This document shows, piece after piece, positions 7,776-14,929 of a DNA stretch of 25,352 nt. The translations under genes and the position numbers were made by a program. The number at the start of each line of letters is the position of its first letter. The stretch's first letter is position 1. The notes below the pieces were generated by a model. That model had not been told where the DNA came from. It did no database searches and saw nothing but the letters and a program-made list of their open reading frames with translations. The stretch lies in assembly GCA_037440765.1 (NCBI GenBank), contig JBBITL010000065.1:1-25352 (forward strand), in the 5' to 3' direction. The stretch is from DTKY01 sp037440765. GTDB taxonomy: Bacteria > Acidobacteriota > Terriglobia > Bryobacterales > Bryobacteraceae.

Positions 7776-9095
7776 TTGAAACGCCTGCTTCCGCTGTTCG
7801 CAGTTGCGGCGCTGGCCCCGGGGTTTGCCCAGCGCGGCGGTTACCCGGGTCCGACAATACTCAGCCGGGGCCTGGGAACGGTCCTGCAAGGCGGAGGGGA
7901 GTTGCTGAGGCTTCGGCCCTACTTATCTGTGTCGGGCGTTTACGACACTGGCCTGGCGGGGTTCTCCGTGGATTCGTCAGGCAACATACCGGACCACTCC
8001 GGCTACGGCGGGACGGCCGAATTCGGGGTGAACGGGTACCACAACTGGCGCAGGACTGTGCTGGGACTCGACTACCGTGGCAACGCCCGCCACTACAGCC
8101 GTAGGACCTACTATGACGGCTCGGACCACTCCCTGTCGCTGGGCGTGACACACCAACTGAGCCGGGACTGGGCATTCACGCTGCGCCAGGCAGCGGGGAC
8201 AACCTCCCGGGGCCACGGCATGTACTTCGGGCACGCGTTCTTCGACCCGTCCTTCGCCCAGGTCCCGGCGAACGAGCTCTTCAATGCCAGGATGTACTAC
8301 GCTTCCAGCCTCGGGGACCTCGTCTGGTCACCCGGGCCCCGGCTGTCCTTCAACATGGGGGGCACCGCCATGGCGGTCCGCCGGAGAAGCCGCGCGATGG
8401 CCGGCGTCACCGGTTACAGCGCGCGCGGAGATGTGCAGTACCGGCCAAGCCGGTCCGTGGCCGTAGGCGCCGACTATCAGTACACTCACTACGACTTCAC
8501 TCGTGCTTTCGGCGGGTCCGACATTCACGCCGTGGCCGCCAATTTCGCCTTTCAACTGGGCCGCACCTGGACCCTCGGCCTGCGGGCGGGCGGCGCCCGG
8601 GCGGAGGCGCTGGGATTGCAGCTTGTGGCGGTGGACCCCATCATCGCCGCCATTCTCGGCCGGTACACGGATGTCGAGGTTTTTTACCGCGTGAACTACG
8701 TCCCCGACGGGGAGATCCGGCTCTCGCGGGCCTTCCGGCGGTCAGCGGTCCACCTGGGCGCGAGGGCAGGGGTGAGCCCCGGCAACGGCATCCACCTCAC
8801 TTCAAGGAGCCAGTCCGCTGAAGCCGGGTACAGCTACACCGGTCTTCGCAGGTGGCACCTGGGGGTTTCGGCAAGCTACAACAAGTACGGCAGCGTGGGC
8901 CAGGCGCTGGGCCGCTATGAAAGCTACCAGGGCGGAGGTGGCGTTTCGTTGCAGCTCAACCGGTGGCTTCACATGGTGACACGCTATGACGCGCGGCGGC
9001 AGGAGGTCTCAAACACCTCGTTCCGCCGCATCTCGCACGCTGTGTCCGCCGGGGTCGCCTTTAGCCCCGGGGACTTGCCCCTGTCTCTCTGGTGA
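7776..9095 (+). CDS. Outer-membrane beta-barrel protein of unknown function
   Basis: I chose the TTG at 7776 because GGGAGG lies just upstream (7767-7772) and the product then begins with a signal peptide (MKRLLPLFAVAALAPGFA). The open frame extends to an ATG at 7623 and another at 7743, but those would add a non-signal-like N-terminus. The mature 420-odd residues are a series of amphipathic strands rich in Tyr, Gly and Arg, for example LRPYLSVSGVYDTGL, VLGLDYRGNARHYS, SVAVGADYQYTHYDF and WHLGVSASYNKYG. This is the pattern of an outer-membrane barrel with turns every 10-15 residues. I see no named porin motif. Its TGA lies 14 bases before the ATG of the receiver gene, whose ribosome-binding site overlaps the stop, implying co-translation. 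Confidence 0.75.
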   Translation: MKRLLPLFAVAALAPGFAQRGGYPGPTILSRGLGTVLQGGGELLRLRPYLSVSGVYDTGLAGFSVDSSGNIPDHSGYGGTAEFGVNGYHNWRRTVLGLDYRGNARHYSRRTYYDGSDHSLSLGVTHQLSRDWAFTLRQAAGTTSRGHGMYFGHAFFDPSFAQVPANELFNARMYYASSLGDLVWSPGPRLSFNMGGTAMAVRRRSRAMAGVTGYSARGDVQYRPSRSVAVGADYQYTHYDFTRAFGGSDIHAVAANFAFQLGRTWTLGLRAGGARAEALGLQLVAVDPIIAAILGRYTDVEVFYRVNYVPDGEIRLSRAFRRSAVHLGARAGVSPGNGIHLTSRSQSAEAGYSYTGLRRWHLGVSASYNKYGSVGQALGRYESYQGGGGVSLQLNRWLHMVTRYDARRQEVSNTSFRRISHAVSAGVAFSPGDLPLSLW

Positions 9096-9109
9096 AGGAG
9101 CACTGCCGG

Positions 9110-9508
9110 ATGGCAGAAACAGGGAGGAAGATTCTGGCGGTGGACGACGAGTCGGCCCTGCTGGACCTGGTGGCCGCCTATTTGACCCGTTTGGGCCACC
9201 AGGTCGAGTGCAGCCGGTCGGCCCCCGAGGCTTTGGCCCTGTTCCGCCAGGATCCCTCGGGGTTCGCATTGCTGATAACCGATGTGCAACTGCCCGGCGT
9301 CGGGGGGCCCGAACTGGCGGCGCAGGCGCGGAAACTGAACCCGCAGGTTTCCGTGCTGCTGACAAGCGGGTATCCCACGCAACACATTTCTTTGCCGCAC
9401 GGCCTCTCCGGCGGGGTGGTTCTGCTCCAGAAGCCCTTTTCGCCCTCGATTCTGTCCGAGGCGGTACGGTCGCTCCTGGGCCCCGCAGACCCCACCGGGC
9501 CTCGGTAA
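9110..9508 (+). CDS. Single-domain response regulator (receiver only)
   Basis: The 132-residue protein is one receiver domain and no output domain. It has the acidic pair VDDE (12-15), phospho-acceptor Asp58 in LLITDVQLPG, the Thr/Ser position in LLTSGYP and Lys108 in LLQKPFSPS. The ATG at 9110 is preceded by AAGGAG, which overlaps the stop of the beta-barrel gene. The segment between Thr and Lys is slightly longer than usual (TQHISLPHGLSGGVVLLQKP). Stand-alone receivers act as phosphate shuttles or bind partner proteins. The nearby hybrid kinase (start 9686) is a natural partner, although a promoter separates them. Confidence 0.9.
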   Translation: MAETGRKILAVDDESALLDLVAAYLTRLGHQVECSRSAPEALALFRQDPSGFALLITDVQLPGVGGPELAAQARKLNPQVSVLLTSGYPTQHISLPHGLSGGVVLLQKPFSPSILSEAVRSLLGPADPTGPR

Positions 9509-9583
9509 ATGGAGTATGATGGCAAATGGACGGACCGGGTGTATTAGCGGAAGGCAGTCTCGCTCAAACCCGAATCGCTCTCA

Positions 9584-9589
9584 TATAAT
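9584..9589 (+). promoter_or_regulatory. Candidate -10 element TATAAT before the hybrid kinase
   Basis: A consensus TATAAT sits in the 177-base gap between the receiver gene and the hybrid kinase gene. No good -35 hexamer is at 16-18 bases (the sequence there is close to CGCTCA). Transcription would begin near 9596, giving a leader of about 90 bases before the ATG at 9686. Confidence 0.45.
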
Positions 9590-9596
9590 TCACCCA

Positions 9597-9664
9597 TTCT
9601 GCCCCGGGACGTTCATGGCGGGAGCCCGTCCGCGCGCCGTGGCAGAACGGCATGCGTGGGACGG
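9597..9664 (+). promoter_or_regulatory. Possible structured 5' leader with two alternative folds
   Basis: Fold A pairs TTCTGCC (9597-9603) with GGCAGAA (9641-9647) around an inner stem GGACG (9607-9611)/CGTCC (9627-9631). Fold B pairs CCGTCC (9626-9631) with GGACGG (9659-9664) around GCCGT (9636-9640)/ACGGC (9647-9651). The folds share bases and exclude each other. The predicted transcription start falls at the first base of fold A. It matches no riboswitch class I can recall. GC-rich DNA gives chance stems, so this needs comparative support. Confidence 0.3.
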
Positions 9665-9685
9665 ACCGCGGGAAGTCAACAGAGG

Positions 9686-11392
9686 ATGACAAATAGGATT
9701 GCGGCCACGCAGCGCGCCTGCCTGATGGCGGGCGTCGCCCTGTGGACGGTGGCCGTGGCTGTTATTGTGGTGGCCGGCGCTTCTCGGCCTTGGCGCGGCT
9801 TCGTGGGCGTGGCGGCGGTGATGTGGCCCGCGGGCCTGGGCATCATGTTCCTGGCGGCATCCCGGACAGGCCGGGTCGTGAACCAGCTTGCGGAGAGCGA
9901 GGAGCGTTACCGCGTGCTGTTCGAATGCAGCGGTGAGGCCATACTCCTCAAGGCGCCGGACGGGACGATCTACCGGGCCAACCCGGAGGCGTGCCGGATG
10001 CTGGGGCGCAGCGAGGAGGAGATCTGCCGGATCGGCCGCGCGGGCGTGGTCGATCCCGGCGGCGCCATGCTGGCTGCGGCCCTGGCCGAACGGGAGAGAA
10101 CCGGAAGGTTCCGGGGCGAGCTCCGGTGTCTCAGGAAGGACGGGACAACTTTTCCGGCCGAGGTTTCGATGGCCGTGTTCCGGGATTCCTCGGGCCGCTC
10201 CAGGGCCAGTTGGATAATCCGGGACATCACCGAGCGGAAGGCCGCCGAGGAACGACTGCGGCACGCGCAGAGGATGGAGTCAGCAGGGTTGCTGGCCAGC
10301 TCTATCGCGCATGACTTCAACAACCTGCTGACCATCATCAATGGCTACAGCCAGTTGCTGCTCGCCGACCTGAAATCGCCGGGACCCCTGCGGGCCGGAT
10401 TGGAGGAGATCAGCCGGGCCGGCGAGACAGCATCCGCTTTGACCGGGAAGCTGCTGGCTTTCAGCCGGAAGCAGGTGCGCCAGCCCCGGATGCTGAACGT
10501 CGACCGCATAGTCAGGGAGATGGAATCCCTGCTGGCGCGCCTGGTCGGCGAGGAGGTCAGCATCCGGGTGGAGCTGCGCGCCCCGGAGGCTGTGGTCTGC
10601 GCCGATCCGCACGAGGTCGAACGCGCGCTGCTGAACCTGGTGGCGAACTCCGGTGACGCCATGCCGGAAGGAGGCAGGGTCACGATTGAGACTGCTGAGG
10701 TTCAGTGCCCCGAGCAGATGCCTCTACCCCGCACCCCCGACAGGGCCTGCCGATGCCTGAAGCTCACGGTCACCGACACGGGCTCCGGCATGGACGAAGC
10801 CGTCCGGAAGCGGATTTTTGAGCCCTTCTTCACCACCAAGCCCGCAGGCAAGGGGACGGGGCTCGGGTTGTCCACCGTCCAGGCGATTGTGGCGCAGAGC
10901 GGCGGCCACATCGCCGTCGCCAGCGAGCCGGGACGGGGAAGCACGTTCGAACTTTACTTCCCGGTGGCGGAGAACGCGGCGACCGACGAAGTCGAAGGCC
11001 CGGCGGAGCCTTCCGCCGCGCACGGCGCTGAAACCATCCTGGTGGTGGACGACGAGCCCGGCGTGCGCCGCTTCCTGCGCGCCGTCCTGGAGGCCGCTGG
11101 CTACCGCGTTCTGGAGGCGGCCGACGGAAGGCAGGCGGTTGAGACTTCCCGCGCCTCGGCCCCGGACCTGGTGGTGACCGATCTTGTGATGCCAGAGCAC
11201 GAGGGCATCGAAGCCATCCGGCAGTTGCGCCGCCAGGCGCCGGAAACGCCGATCATCGCGATCTCGGGCATGGCGCAGGGACACTACCTCAGGCTGGCCG
11301 AGCACCTGGGCGCAGACTCGGTGCTGGCCAAGCCGATCAGCCCTGAGCAGCTGGCGGCGGAAGTGCAAAGGGTGCTGGGAAGCCGCAACTGA
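9686..11392 (+). CDS. PAS-domain hybrid histidine kinase with C-terminal receiver
   Basis: The 568-residue protein begins with two transmembrane helices (about 12-31 and 38-58) with almost no periplasmic loop, so sensing is likely in the membrane or cytoplasm. A PAS domain follows (about 70-186, SEERYRVLFECSGEAILLK to SWIIRDITERK). The HisKA box LLASSIAHDFNNLLTIING has His209. The HATPase domain has NLVANSGDAMPEGG, DTGSGMDE and GKGTGLGLSTV. A receiver (about 449-565) has VVDDE, Asp499 in LVVTDLVMPEHEG and Lys549 in VLAKPIS. The HDFNN form of the H box is typical of NtrB-like hybrid kinases. I chose the ATG at 9686; a GTG at 9656 is in frame. No output domain is present, so phosphate probably goes to another protein, possibly the receiver upstream. 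Confidence 0.92.
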   Translation: MTNRIAATQRACLMAGVALWTVAVAVIVVAGASRPWRGFVGVAAVMWPAGLGIMFLAASRTGRVVNQLAESEERYRVLFECSGEAILLKAPDGTIYRANPEACRMLGRSEEEICRIGRAGVVDPGGAMLAAALAERERTGRFRGELRCLRKDGTTFPAEVSMAVFRDSSGRSRASWIIRDITERKAAEERLRHAQRMESAGLLASSIAHDFNNLLTIINGYSQLLLADLKSPGPLRAGLEEISRAGETASALTGKLLAFSRKQVRQPRMLNVDRIVREMESLLARLVGEEVSIRVELRAPEAVVCADPHEVERALLNLVANSGDAMPEGGRVTIETAEVQCPEQMPLPRTPDRACRCLKLTVTDTGSGMDEAVRKRIFEPFFTTKPAGKGTGLGLSTVQAIVAQSGGHIAVASEPGRGSTFELYFPVAENAATDEVEGPAEPSAAHGAETILVVDDEPGVRRFLRAVLEAAGYRVLEAADGRQAVETSRASAPDLVVTDLVMPEHEGIEAIRQLRRQAPETPIIAISGMAQGHYLRLAEHLGADSVLAKPISPEQLAAEVQRVLGSRN

Positions 11393-11419
11393 GCCGGCCT
11401 GCGCGGCGGGTCACGGCTC
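11391..11419. terminator. Possible bidirectional terminator hairpin between convergent genes
   Basis: GAGCCG (11391-11396) and CGGCTC (11414-11419) are inverted, enclosing 17 GC-rich bases with a small inner GCC/GGC pairing. The hairpin spans the stop codons of the convergent hybrid kinase and methyltransferase genes. No T-run follows on either strand, so it is weak as an intrinsic terminator. Confidence 0.25.
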
Positions 11420-12331
11420 CGCGGTGAAGCTCATCACGGCAGGGCGGAGGGCGGCGCTGAGCTCGACGCAGCGGCCGGGCGCGGCGCGGTAGCCGCTGTG
11501 TATACGCCTCACCGCCTCAGGGATGGCGTGGAAATCATCGTAGCGGTGTTCGAGCGAGATGGTGAGCCGCGGCCGGAACTTGCGGATGACCCCGGCCGCG
11601 CCCTCCAGCGCTGCGCGCTCGGCGCCTTCGACGTCCATCTTGATGTAGTCAACCCGTCCCAGGCCCAGCTCCCGCACGATTTCGTCAATCGTCGTCAGCT
11701 CCACCTGCGGCCCGGGCGTGGCGCCGCGGTATCGCAGCGCGACGCTGTAGGACGCTGAATTGGACGGCTGAATGTTGAGCGGGAGCACATCGTCCCGGTT
11801 CCACACGCCCTTGGGGTAGACCACGACGCGGCCTGCGGCGATCGGCGCGGCCAGGTTCCTGCGCAGGCACTCCAGGTTGTCCAGGGCCGGCTCGATGGCC
11901 ACCACCAGAGAGGCCCCACGCTCGAGCGCCGCCAGCGTGTACAGCCCGATGTTGGCGCCGCAATCCAGGACCACGTCGCCCGGCCGCACCGGCGCGCCCG
12001 CCGAGTCATATACCGCCGACTGCTGCTCTTCCACCATGCCCGGCAGTATCCGGCTTCCGGCGGGCATCCAGTAGCGCTCGCCAGAGACCGCCCACTGAAC
12101 CAGCCCGCCGTCCCGTTGGACGATCACGGCGTTACGCTCCAGTTTCAGCCGCAGGCGCCTCAGCGCCGACAGTTCCGCAGCGGCCGCCCACGCCGATTCC
12201 TCCGGGCAGTAGTTCCGCCCGACGCCTATCAGGACCGGATAGCGCAGGGCGGGGATGGCCGCCAGCAGGGCCACCAGCAGGAGGGCGCCGCCGGCCGCCG
12301 ACGCCACGACGGTCCTGGACTTCGGCGTCAT
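11411..12331 (-). CDS. Membrane-anchored FkbM-family methyltransferase
   Basis: The 306-residue protein has an N-terminal helix (about 7-28, TVVASAAGGALLLVALLAAI) acting as a membrane anchor or uncleaved signal. A Rossmann SAM-methyltransferase domain of the FkbM type follows. Motif I is VVLDCGANIGLYTLAAL (Asp123), followed by VVAIEPALDNLECLRRNL and the FkbM hallmark IKMDVEGAE (Asp233). The C-terminus LTISLEHRYDDF also fits. Family members O-methylate sugars or other small molecules. The ATG at 12331 overlaps the TGA of the nucleotidase gene (ATGA), so the two are translationally coupled. An anchored copy whose catalytic domain could lie outside the cytoplasm would be odd, since SAM is cytoplasmic; the topology is unresolved. 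Confidence 0.82.
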   Translation of the reverse strand: MTPKSRTVVASAAGGALLLVALLAAIPALRYPVLIGVGRNYCPEESAWAAAAELSALRRLRLKLERNAVIVQRDGGLVQWAVSGERYWMPAGSRILPGMVEEQQSAVYDSAGAPVRPGDVVLDCGANIGLYTLAALERGASLVVAIEPALDNLECLRRNLAAPIAAGRVVVYPKGVWNRDDVLPLNIQPSNSASYSVALRYRGATPGPQVELTTIDEIVRELGLGRVDYIKMDVEGAERAALEGAAGVIRKFRPRLTISLEHRYDDFHAIPEAVRRIHSGYRAAPGRCVELSAALRPAVMSFTAEP

Positions 12332-13998
12332 CTCAGGCCGAGCGCTTCGCCCCGCAGCGTCAGCCGCGCGCCCTCCGGCACGATGCGCCAGTTGTGGTCG
12401 GGCTCCGCCGGCAGCCGGTGGCCCTCGGTGAAGTAACCCACAACCAGGCTGCGCAGGTCCTCGCCGCTGCGCCACAGGACCCTGGCGTCACGGAACATCT
12501 GGTAGCCGCCGCTTCCGCCCGCGCGGTAGTTGTTCACGGCGATCCGCAGCTTCTGGTCGGGCCTGAGCGGGGCCCCCTTCCAGCGCAGGTGCTGGATGCG
12601 CTGGCCGGCCGGCTTTGTGAGATCCACCTCGTAGGAGACGCCCTGGGCCATGTCGTAGTTGTAGCCCCGGACTGCGCTGTTGATAAGCGGCCCCTCGTCG
12701 CAGGAGGCGTTCCGGCACGAAAGGAAGAAGCGCGCGGCGTTCTCCAGCGCTTCCTTCACCATGCGGCCATCGCCTTCCACCGCGTAGAGCTCGTTGTCGT
12801 AGATGTACAGCGCCGCTACCTGCCTCACGGTCATCGGGCCCTTCGGCACCCGCACCTGCAGGTTGAACAGCGCCGTGAAGGACACGTCCGCCTTGGCGTA
12901 GTGCATCTGGACTTCGTGGATGGCGTCCACCAGGGCGGTATCTTCCACGCGCCCGAGGGTGCTGGAAAGATCCGCCGGCGATTCGGTGACCCGGGTTTCC
13001 AGGTAGCGCTCGGCCACATCGTGGTAGGGCCGGGCGAGCCGCAGGATCTCCGGATCGGCTTCCGTCTTGGCGGTCGCCGGGATCAGCCGGCTGCGCTTGT
13101 CGGCCACTTTCCATCCCGCGGGAGTCTTCTCCATGTCGAAATCCAGCCGGGCCAGCGACATACCCCAATTCTGCGGCTGGACCAGGAGCACGTCTCCAAT
13201 GCGCGTGCCCGGCTCGCGCTGGTGGCTGTGGCCGTACACGATGGCGTCGATGCCGGCTACGCGCGCGGCAATGCCGGCCGTCATGTTCTCGCTGCTTTCG
13301 CCCAGGCCCGCATGCACCGCGCCCACAACCAGGTCCGGCCGCTCGCGCCGGCGCAACTCCTGGACCGTCGCGGCCGCCGCCTTCACGCCGTCCACGAACT
13401 TGAGGCCGCGGTAGTTCTCGGGTTGCTCCCAGGCCGGTATTGCCGGCGTCGTGATCCCGAAGACGGCCACCTTCACGCCGGCGATCGTCTTCACGATATA
13501 GGCCTGAAACGGCTTCACCGCGCCCCCCGGAGGCGCCACCGTGTTGGCCGAGAGCCACGGAAACCGGGCGTCAGAGCGGGCCTTTTCCAGGTTCTTCAGA
13601 CCGAAGTTGAACTCGTGGTTGCCAAGCACCATGGCGTCGAACCCCATGGCGTTCATGGCCAGCATCATGGGGTCCTGGACCAGCGGCGGCCCGCTCGGCT
13701 TCATCCCCAGAGGCAGCCGGCCGGTGCGCACCAGGGTCTGGTAGACACTCACCAGGGGCGAGCCCTGGATCGTGTCGCCGCAGTCTATCAGCAGCACATT
13801 GGGCGTCTGGCGCCGCACCTCGCCCGCCAGCGTGGAGATCTTCGCCAGGCCGCGCTCGGCGGGCTTCGCCGTGTAGTAGTCATAGGGATACAGGTTGCCG
13901 TGCAGGTCGGTTGTCGCCAGCAGCGTGACGGTGACCTGTTGGGCCTGAAGCGCCAGGGCCGCCAGTAAACACGCAAGGACTGTTCTTCGGATGCGCAT
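12328..13998 (-). CDS. Secreted CpdB-like 2',3'-cyclic-nucleotide phosphodiesterase/nucleotidase
   Basis: The 556-residue protein has a signal peptide (about 1-19) and then the metallophosphatase domain. Metal-binding motifs are ATTDLHGNL (Asp31, His33), CGDTIQGSPL (Asp75), GNHEFNFG (Asn127, His128) and VYGHSHQRE (His257, His259). The 5'-nucleotidase C-terminal substrate domain occupies about 345-530, with VRQVAALYIYDNELYAVEGDG and the loop NNYRAGGSGGYQMF. The pattern TTDLHGNL..YDYY is nearer to CpdB than to UshA. It would release phosphate and nucleosides from nucleotides in the periplasm. It is shorter than the E. coli enzyme (about 650). It is the first gene of a pair with the methyltransferase, and its start lies 7-15 bases after a TATACT -10 element. 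Confidence 0.88.
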   Translation of the reverse strand: MRIRRTVLACLLAALALQAQQVTVTLLATTDLHGNLYPYDYYTAKPAERGLAKISTLAGEVRRQTPNVLLIDCGDTIQGSPLVSVYQTLVRTGRLPLGMKPSGPPLVQDPMMLAMNAMGFDAMVLGNHEFNFGLKNLEKARSDARFPWLSANTVAPPGGAVKPFQAYIVKTIAGVKVAVFGITTPAIPAWEQPENYRGLKFVDGVKAAAATVQELRRRERPDLVVGAVHAGLGESSENMTAGIAARVAGIDAIVYGHSHQREPGTRIGDVLLVQPQNWGMSLARLDFDMEKTPAGWKVADKRSRLIPATAKTEADPEILRLARPYHDVAERYLETRVTESPADLSSTLGRVEDTALVDAIHEVQMHYAKADVSFTALFNLQVRVPKGPMTVRQVAALYIYDNELYAVEGDGRMVKEALENAARFFLSCRNASCDEGPLINSAVRGYNYDMAQGVSYEVDLTKPAGQRIQHLRWKGAPLRPDQKLRIAVNNYRAGGSGGYQMFRDARVLWRSGEDLRSLVVGYFTEGHRLPAEPDHNWRIVPEGARLTLRGEALGLR

Positions 13999-14011
13999 AC
14001 CGGGACTTTCC

Positions 14012-14019
14012 AGTATAAT
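14012..14019. promoter_or_regulatory. Symmetric divergent -10 element (TATACT minus / TATAAT plus)
   Basis: In the 29-base gap between divergent genes, AGTATAAT reads TATAAT on the plus strand (14014-14019) and TATACT on the minus strand (14017-14012). The plus start site would fall at about 14026-14028, essentially on the ATG of the cyclophilin gene, giving a leaderless message. The minus start site would be near 14005, about 7 bases before the nucleotidase ATG. Neither side has a convincing -35. Confidence 0.5.
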
Positions 14020-14027
14020 CGGCGGGC

Positions 14028-14648
14028 ATGACAGTCCGCCTGCTCGTTCCCGTTCTGATGTGCGCCGCGGCTTCCTCGCAGCAGCCTCCGGCGCCGGTCG
14101 TTACGCCTCCGCGCGAGCCTGGGCTTTACGTCCGGATTGAGACGTCCATGGGCAACATAACGGCCCGGCTGTACGAGAAAGAGGCCCCCGCCAACGTGAG
14201 GAATCTAAGGGAACTGGCGGAGGGCAGGAAGGCGTTCAGGGACCCCAAGTCGGGGCAGATGGTTCGCAGGCCCTTCTACAGCGGCGTGGCCGTTCACCGT
14301 GTCATTCCGGGTTTCATGATTCAGATGGGAGACCCCACCGGCACCGGCTCGTTCGACCCCGGCTTCACTGTCCCCGACGAGTTCGACCCCAGCCTCAGGT
14401 TTGACCGTCCGGGCCGTCTGGGCGTGGCCAATACGGGGGACAGGAACTCCGGCAATTGCCAGTTTTTTATCACGGAGGCCCCGGCGCCGCACCTGAACAA
14501 CCTGCACACCATCTTCGGCCAGGTTGTGGAGGGGCAGGACGTGGTAAAGAGAATAGGCGCCGTCCCGCGCGACCCTAACGACAAACCGCGCACTCCGGTC
14601 ACCCTCATCCGCATGGTGTTTCAACGGGAGGGCCCGGCGCCGAAATGA
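14028..14648 (+). CDS. Secreted cyclophilin-type peptidyl-prolyl cis-trans isomerase
   Basis: The 206-residue protein has a signal peptide (about 1-17) and a Pro-rich linker, then a cyclophilin domain (about 32-200). Catalytic motifs are VAVHRVIPGFMIQMGDP (Arg91, Gln99), GVANTGDRNSGNCQFFIT and HLNNLHTIFGQVVEG. The Trp of human cyclophilin A that binds cyclosporin is replaced in the HLNNLHTIFG block, as in many bacterial forms. It should speed proline isomerisation during folding of exported proteins. The ATG at 14028 has no Shine-Dalgarno site and follows a TATAAT by 8 bases, suggesting a leaderless transcript. Confidence 0.9.
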   Translation: MTVRLLVPVLMCAAASSQQPPAPVVTPPREPGLYVRIETSMGNITARLYEKEAPANVRNLRELAEGRKAFRDPKSGQMVRRPFYSGVAVHRVIPGFMIQMGDPTGTGSFDPGFTVPDEFDPSLRFDRPGRLGVANTGDRNSGNCQFFITEAPAPHLNNLHTIFGQVVEGQDVVKRIGAVPRDPNDKPRTPVTLIRMVFQREGPAPK

Positions 14649-14654
14649 CCTTCC

Positions 14655-14674
14655 GGGCCGGGCATGTCCGGCCC
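14655..14674. terminator. Terminator-like hairpin between cyclophilin and S21 genes
   Basis: GGGCCGG (14655-14661) pairs perfectly with CCGGCCC (14668-14674) around a six-base loop. It sits between the convergent stops of the cyclophilin and rpsU genes and abuts the S21 stop. The plus-strand side continues TTATTCC, a poor T-run; the minus side has none. It could serve both directions. Confidence 0.45.
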
Positions 14675-14872
14675 TTATTCCACGTCACGGGACCGTTTCT
14701 TGCGGTTGCGCTTGCGCGCCAGGGCGGCCTTCACCCGCTTCTTCTCACCGGGCTTGAGGTAGTAAGAGTGGCGCTTGATTTCCTTGATGATGTCCTCCTG
14801 CTGCACCTTCCGCTTGAAGCGGCGCAGGGCGCTCTCCAGACTCTCGCCATCCTGGATAGTCACTTCGGCCAA
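14675..14872 (-). CDS. rpsU: 30S ribosomal protein S21
   Basis: The 65-residue basic protein matches S21 over its length: AEVTIQDGESLESALRRFKR, an internal acidic EDIIKEIKRHSYYLKPGEKK, and an Arg/Lys-rich tail (ALARKRNRKKRS). S21 sits near the platform of the 30S subunit and helps mRNA selection at initiation. The start is a TTG at 14872, with GGTGA seven bases upstream; it gives the expected MAEV N-terminus. The gene is monocistronic and divergent from glgC across 57 bases. Confidence 0.93.
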   Translation of the reverse strand: MAEVTIQDGESLESALRRFKRKVQQEDIIKEIKRHSYYLKPGEKKRVKAALARKRNRKKRSRDVE

Positions 14873-14895
14873 TTCGTCTCACCCCCTCCCGGTCT

Positions 14896-14903
14896 GCTAT
14901 AAA
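14896..14903. promoter_or_regulatory. Overlapping divergent -10 elements of rpsU and glgC
   Basis: GCTATAAA gives TATAAA for glgC on the plus strand (14898-14903) and TATAGC for rpsU on the minus strand (14901-14896). For rpsU, TTGGTG on the minus strand (14925-14920) lies 18 bases upstream as a fair -35. For glgC no good -35 is seen. Predicted starts give leaders of about 17-19 bases each way. Confidence 0.45.
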
Positions 14904-14929
14904 GCTATCAGGGCCGTACCACCAATTCA

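Larger units (their letters stand above)
9528..9668. repeat. Direct repeat GGACGGACCG flanking the hybrid-kinase promoter
   Basis: The 10-mer GGACGGACCG occurs at 9528-9537 and again at 9659-9668, 131 bases apart, on either side of the TATAAT at 9584. Only the two short copies are the repeat; the stretch between them is unique. It could be a pair of operator half-sites, or chance in GC-rich DNA. The downstream copy also takes part in a possible leader fold. Confidence 0.35.

Noticed and set aside
9597..9672. tRNA or known riboswitch in the hybrid-kinase leader
   Set aside because: There is no TTCGA-type T-loop or cloverleaf, and no GEMM, cobalamin, TPP or SAM consensus that I could find.
12394..13968. 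A 524-codon open frame on the plus strand opposite the CpdB-like gene
   Set aside because: Antisense shadow; the minus-strand frame has all metallophosphatase motifs and a signal peptide.
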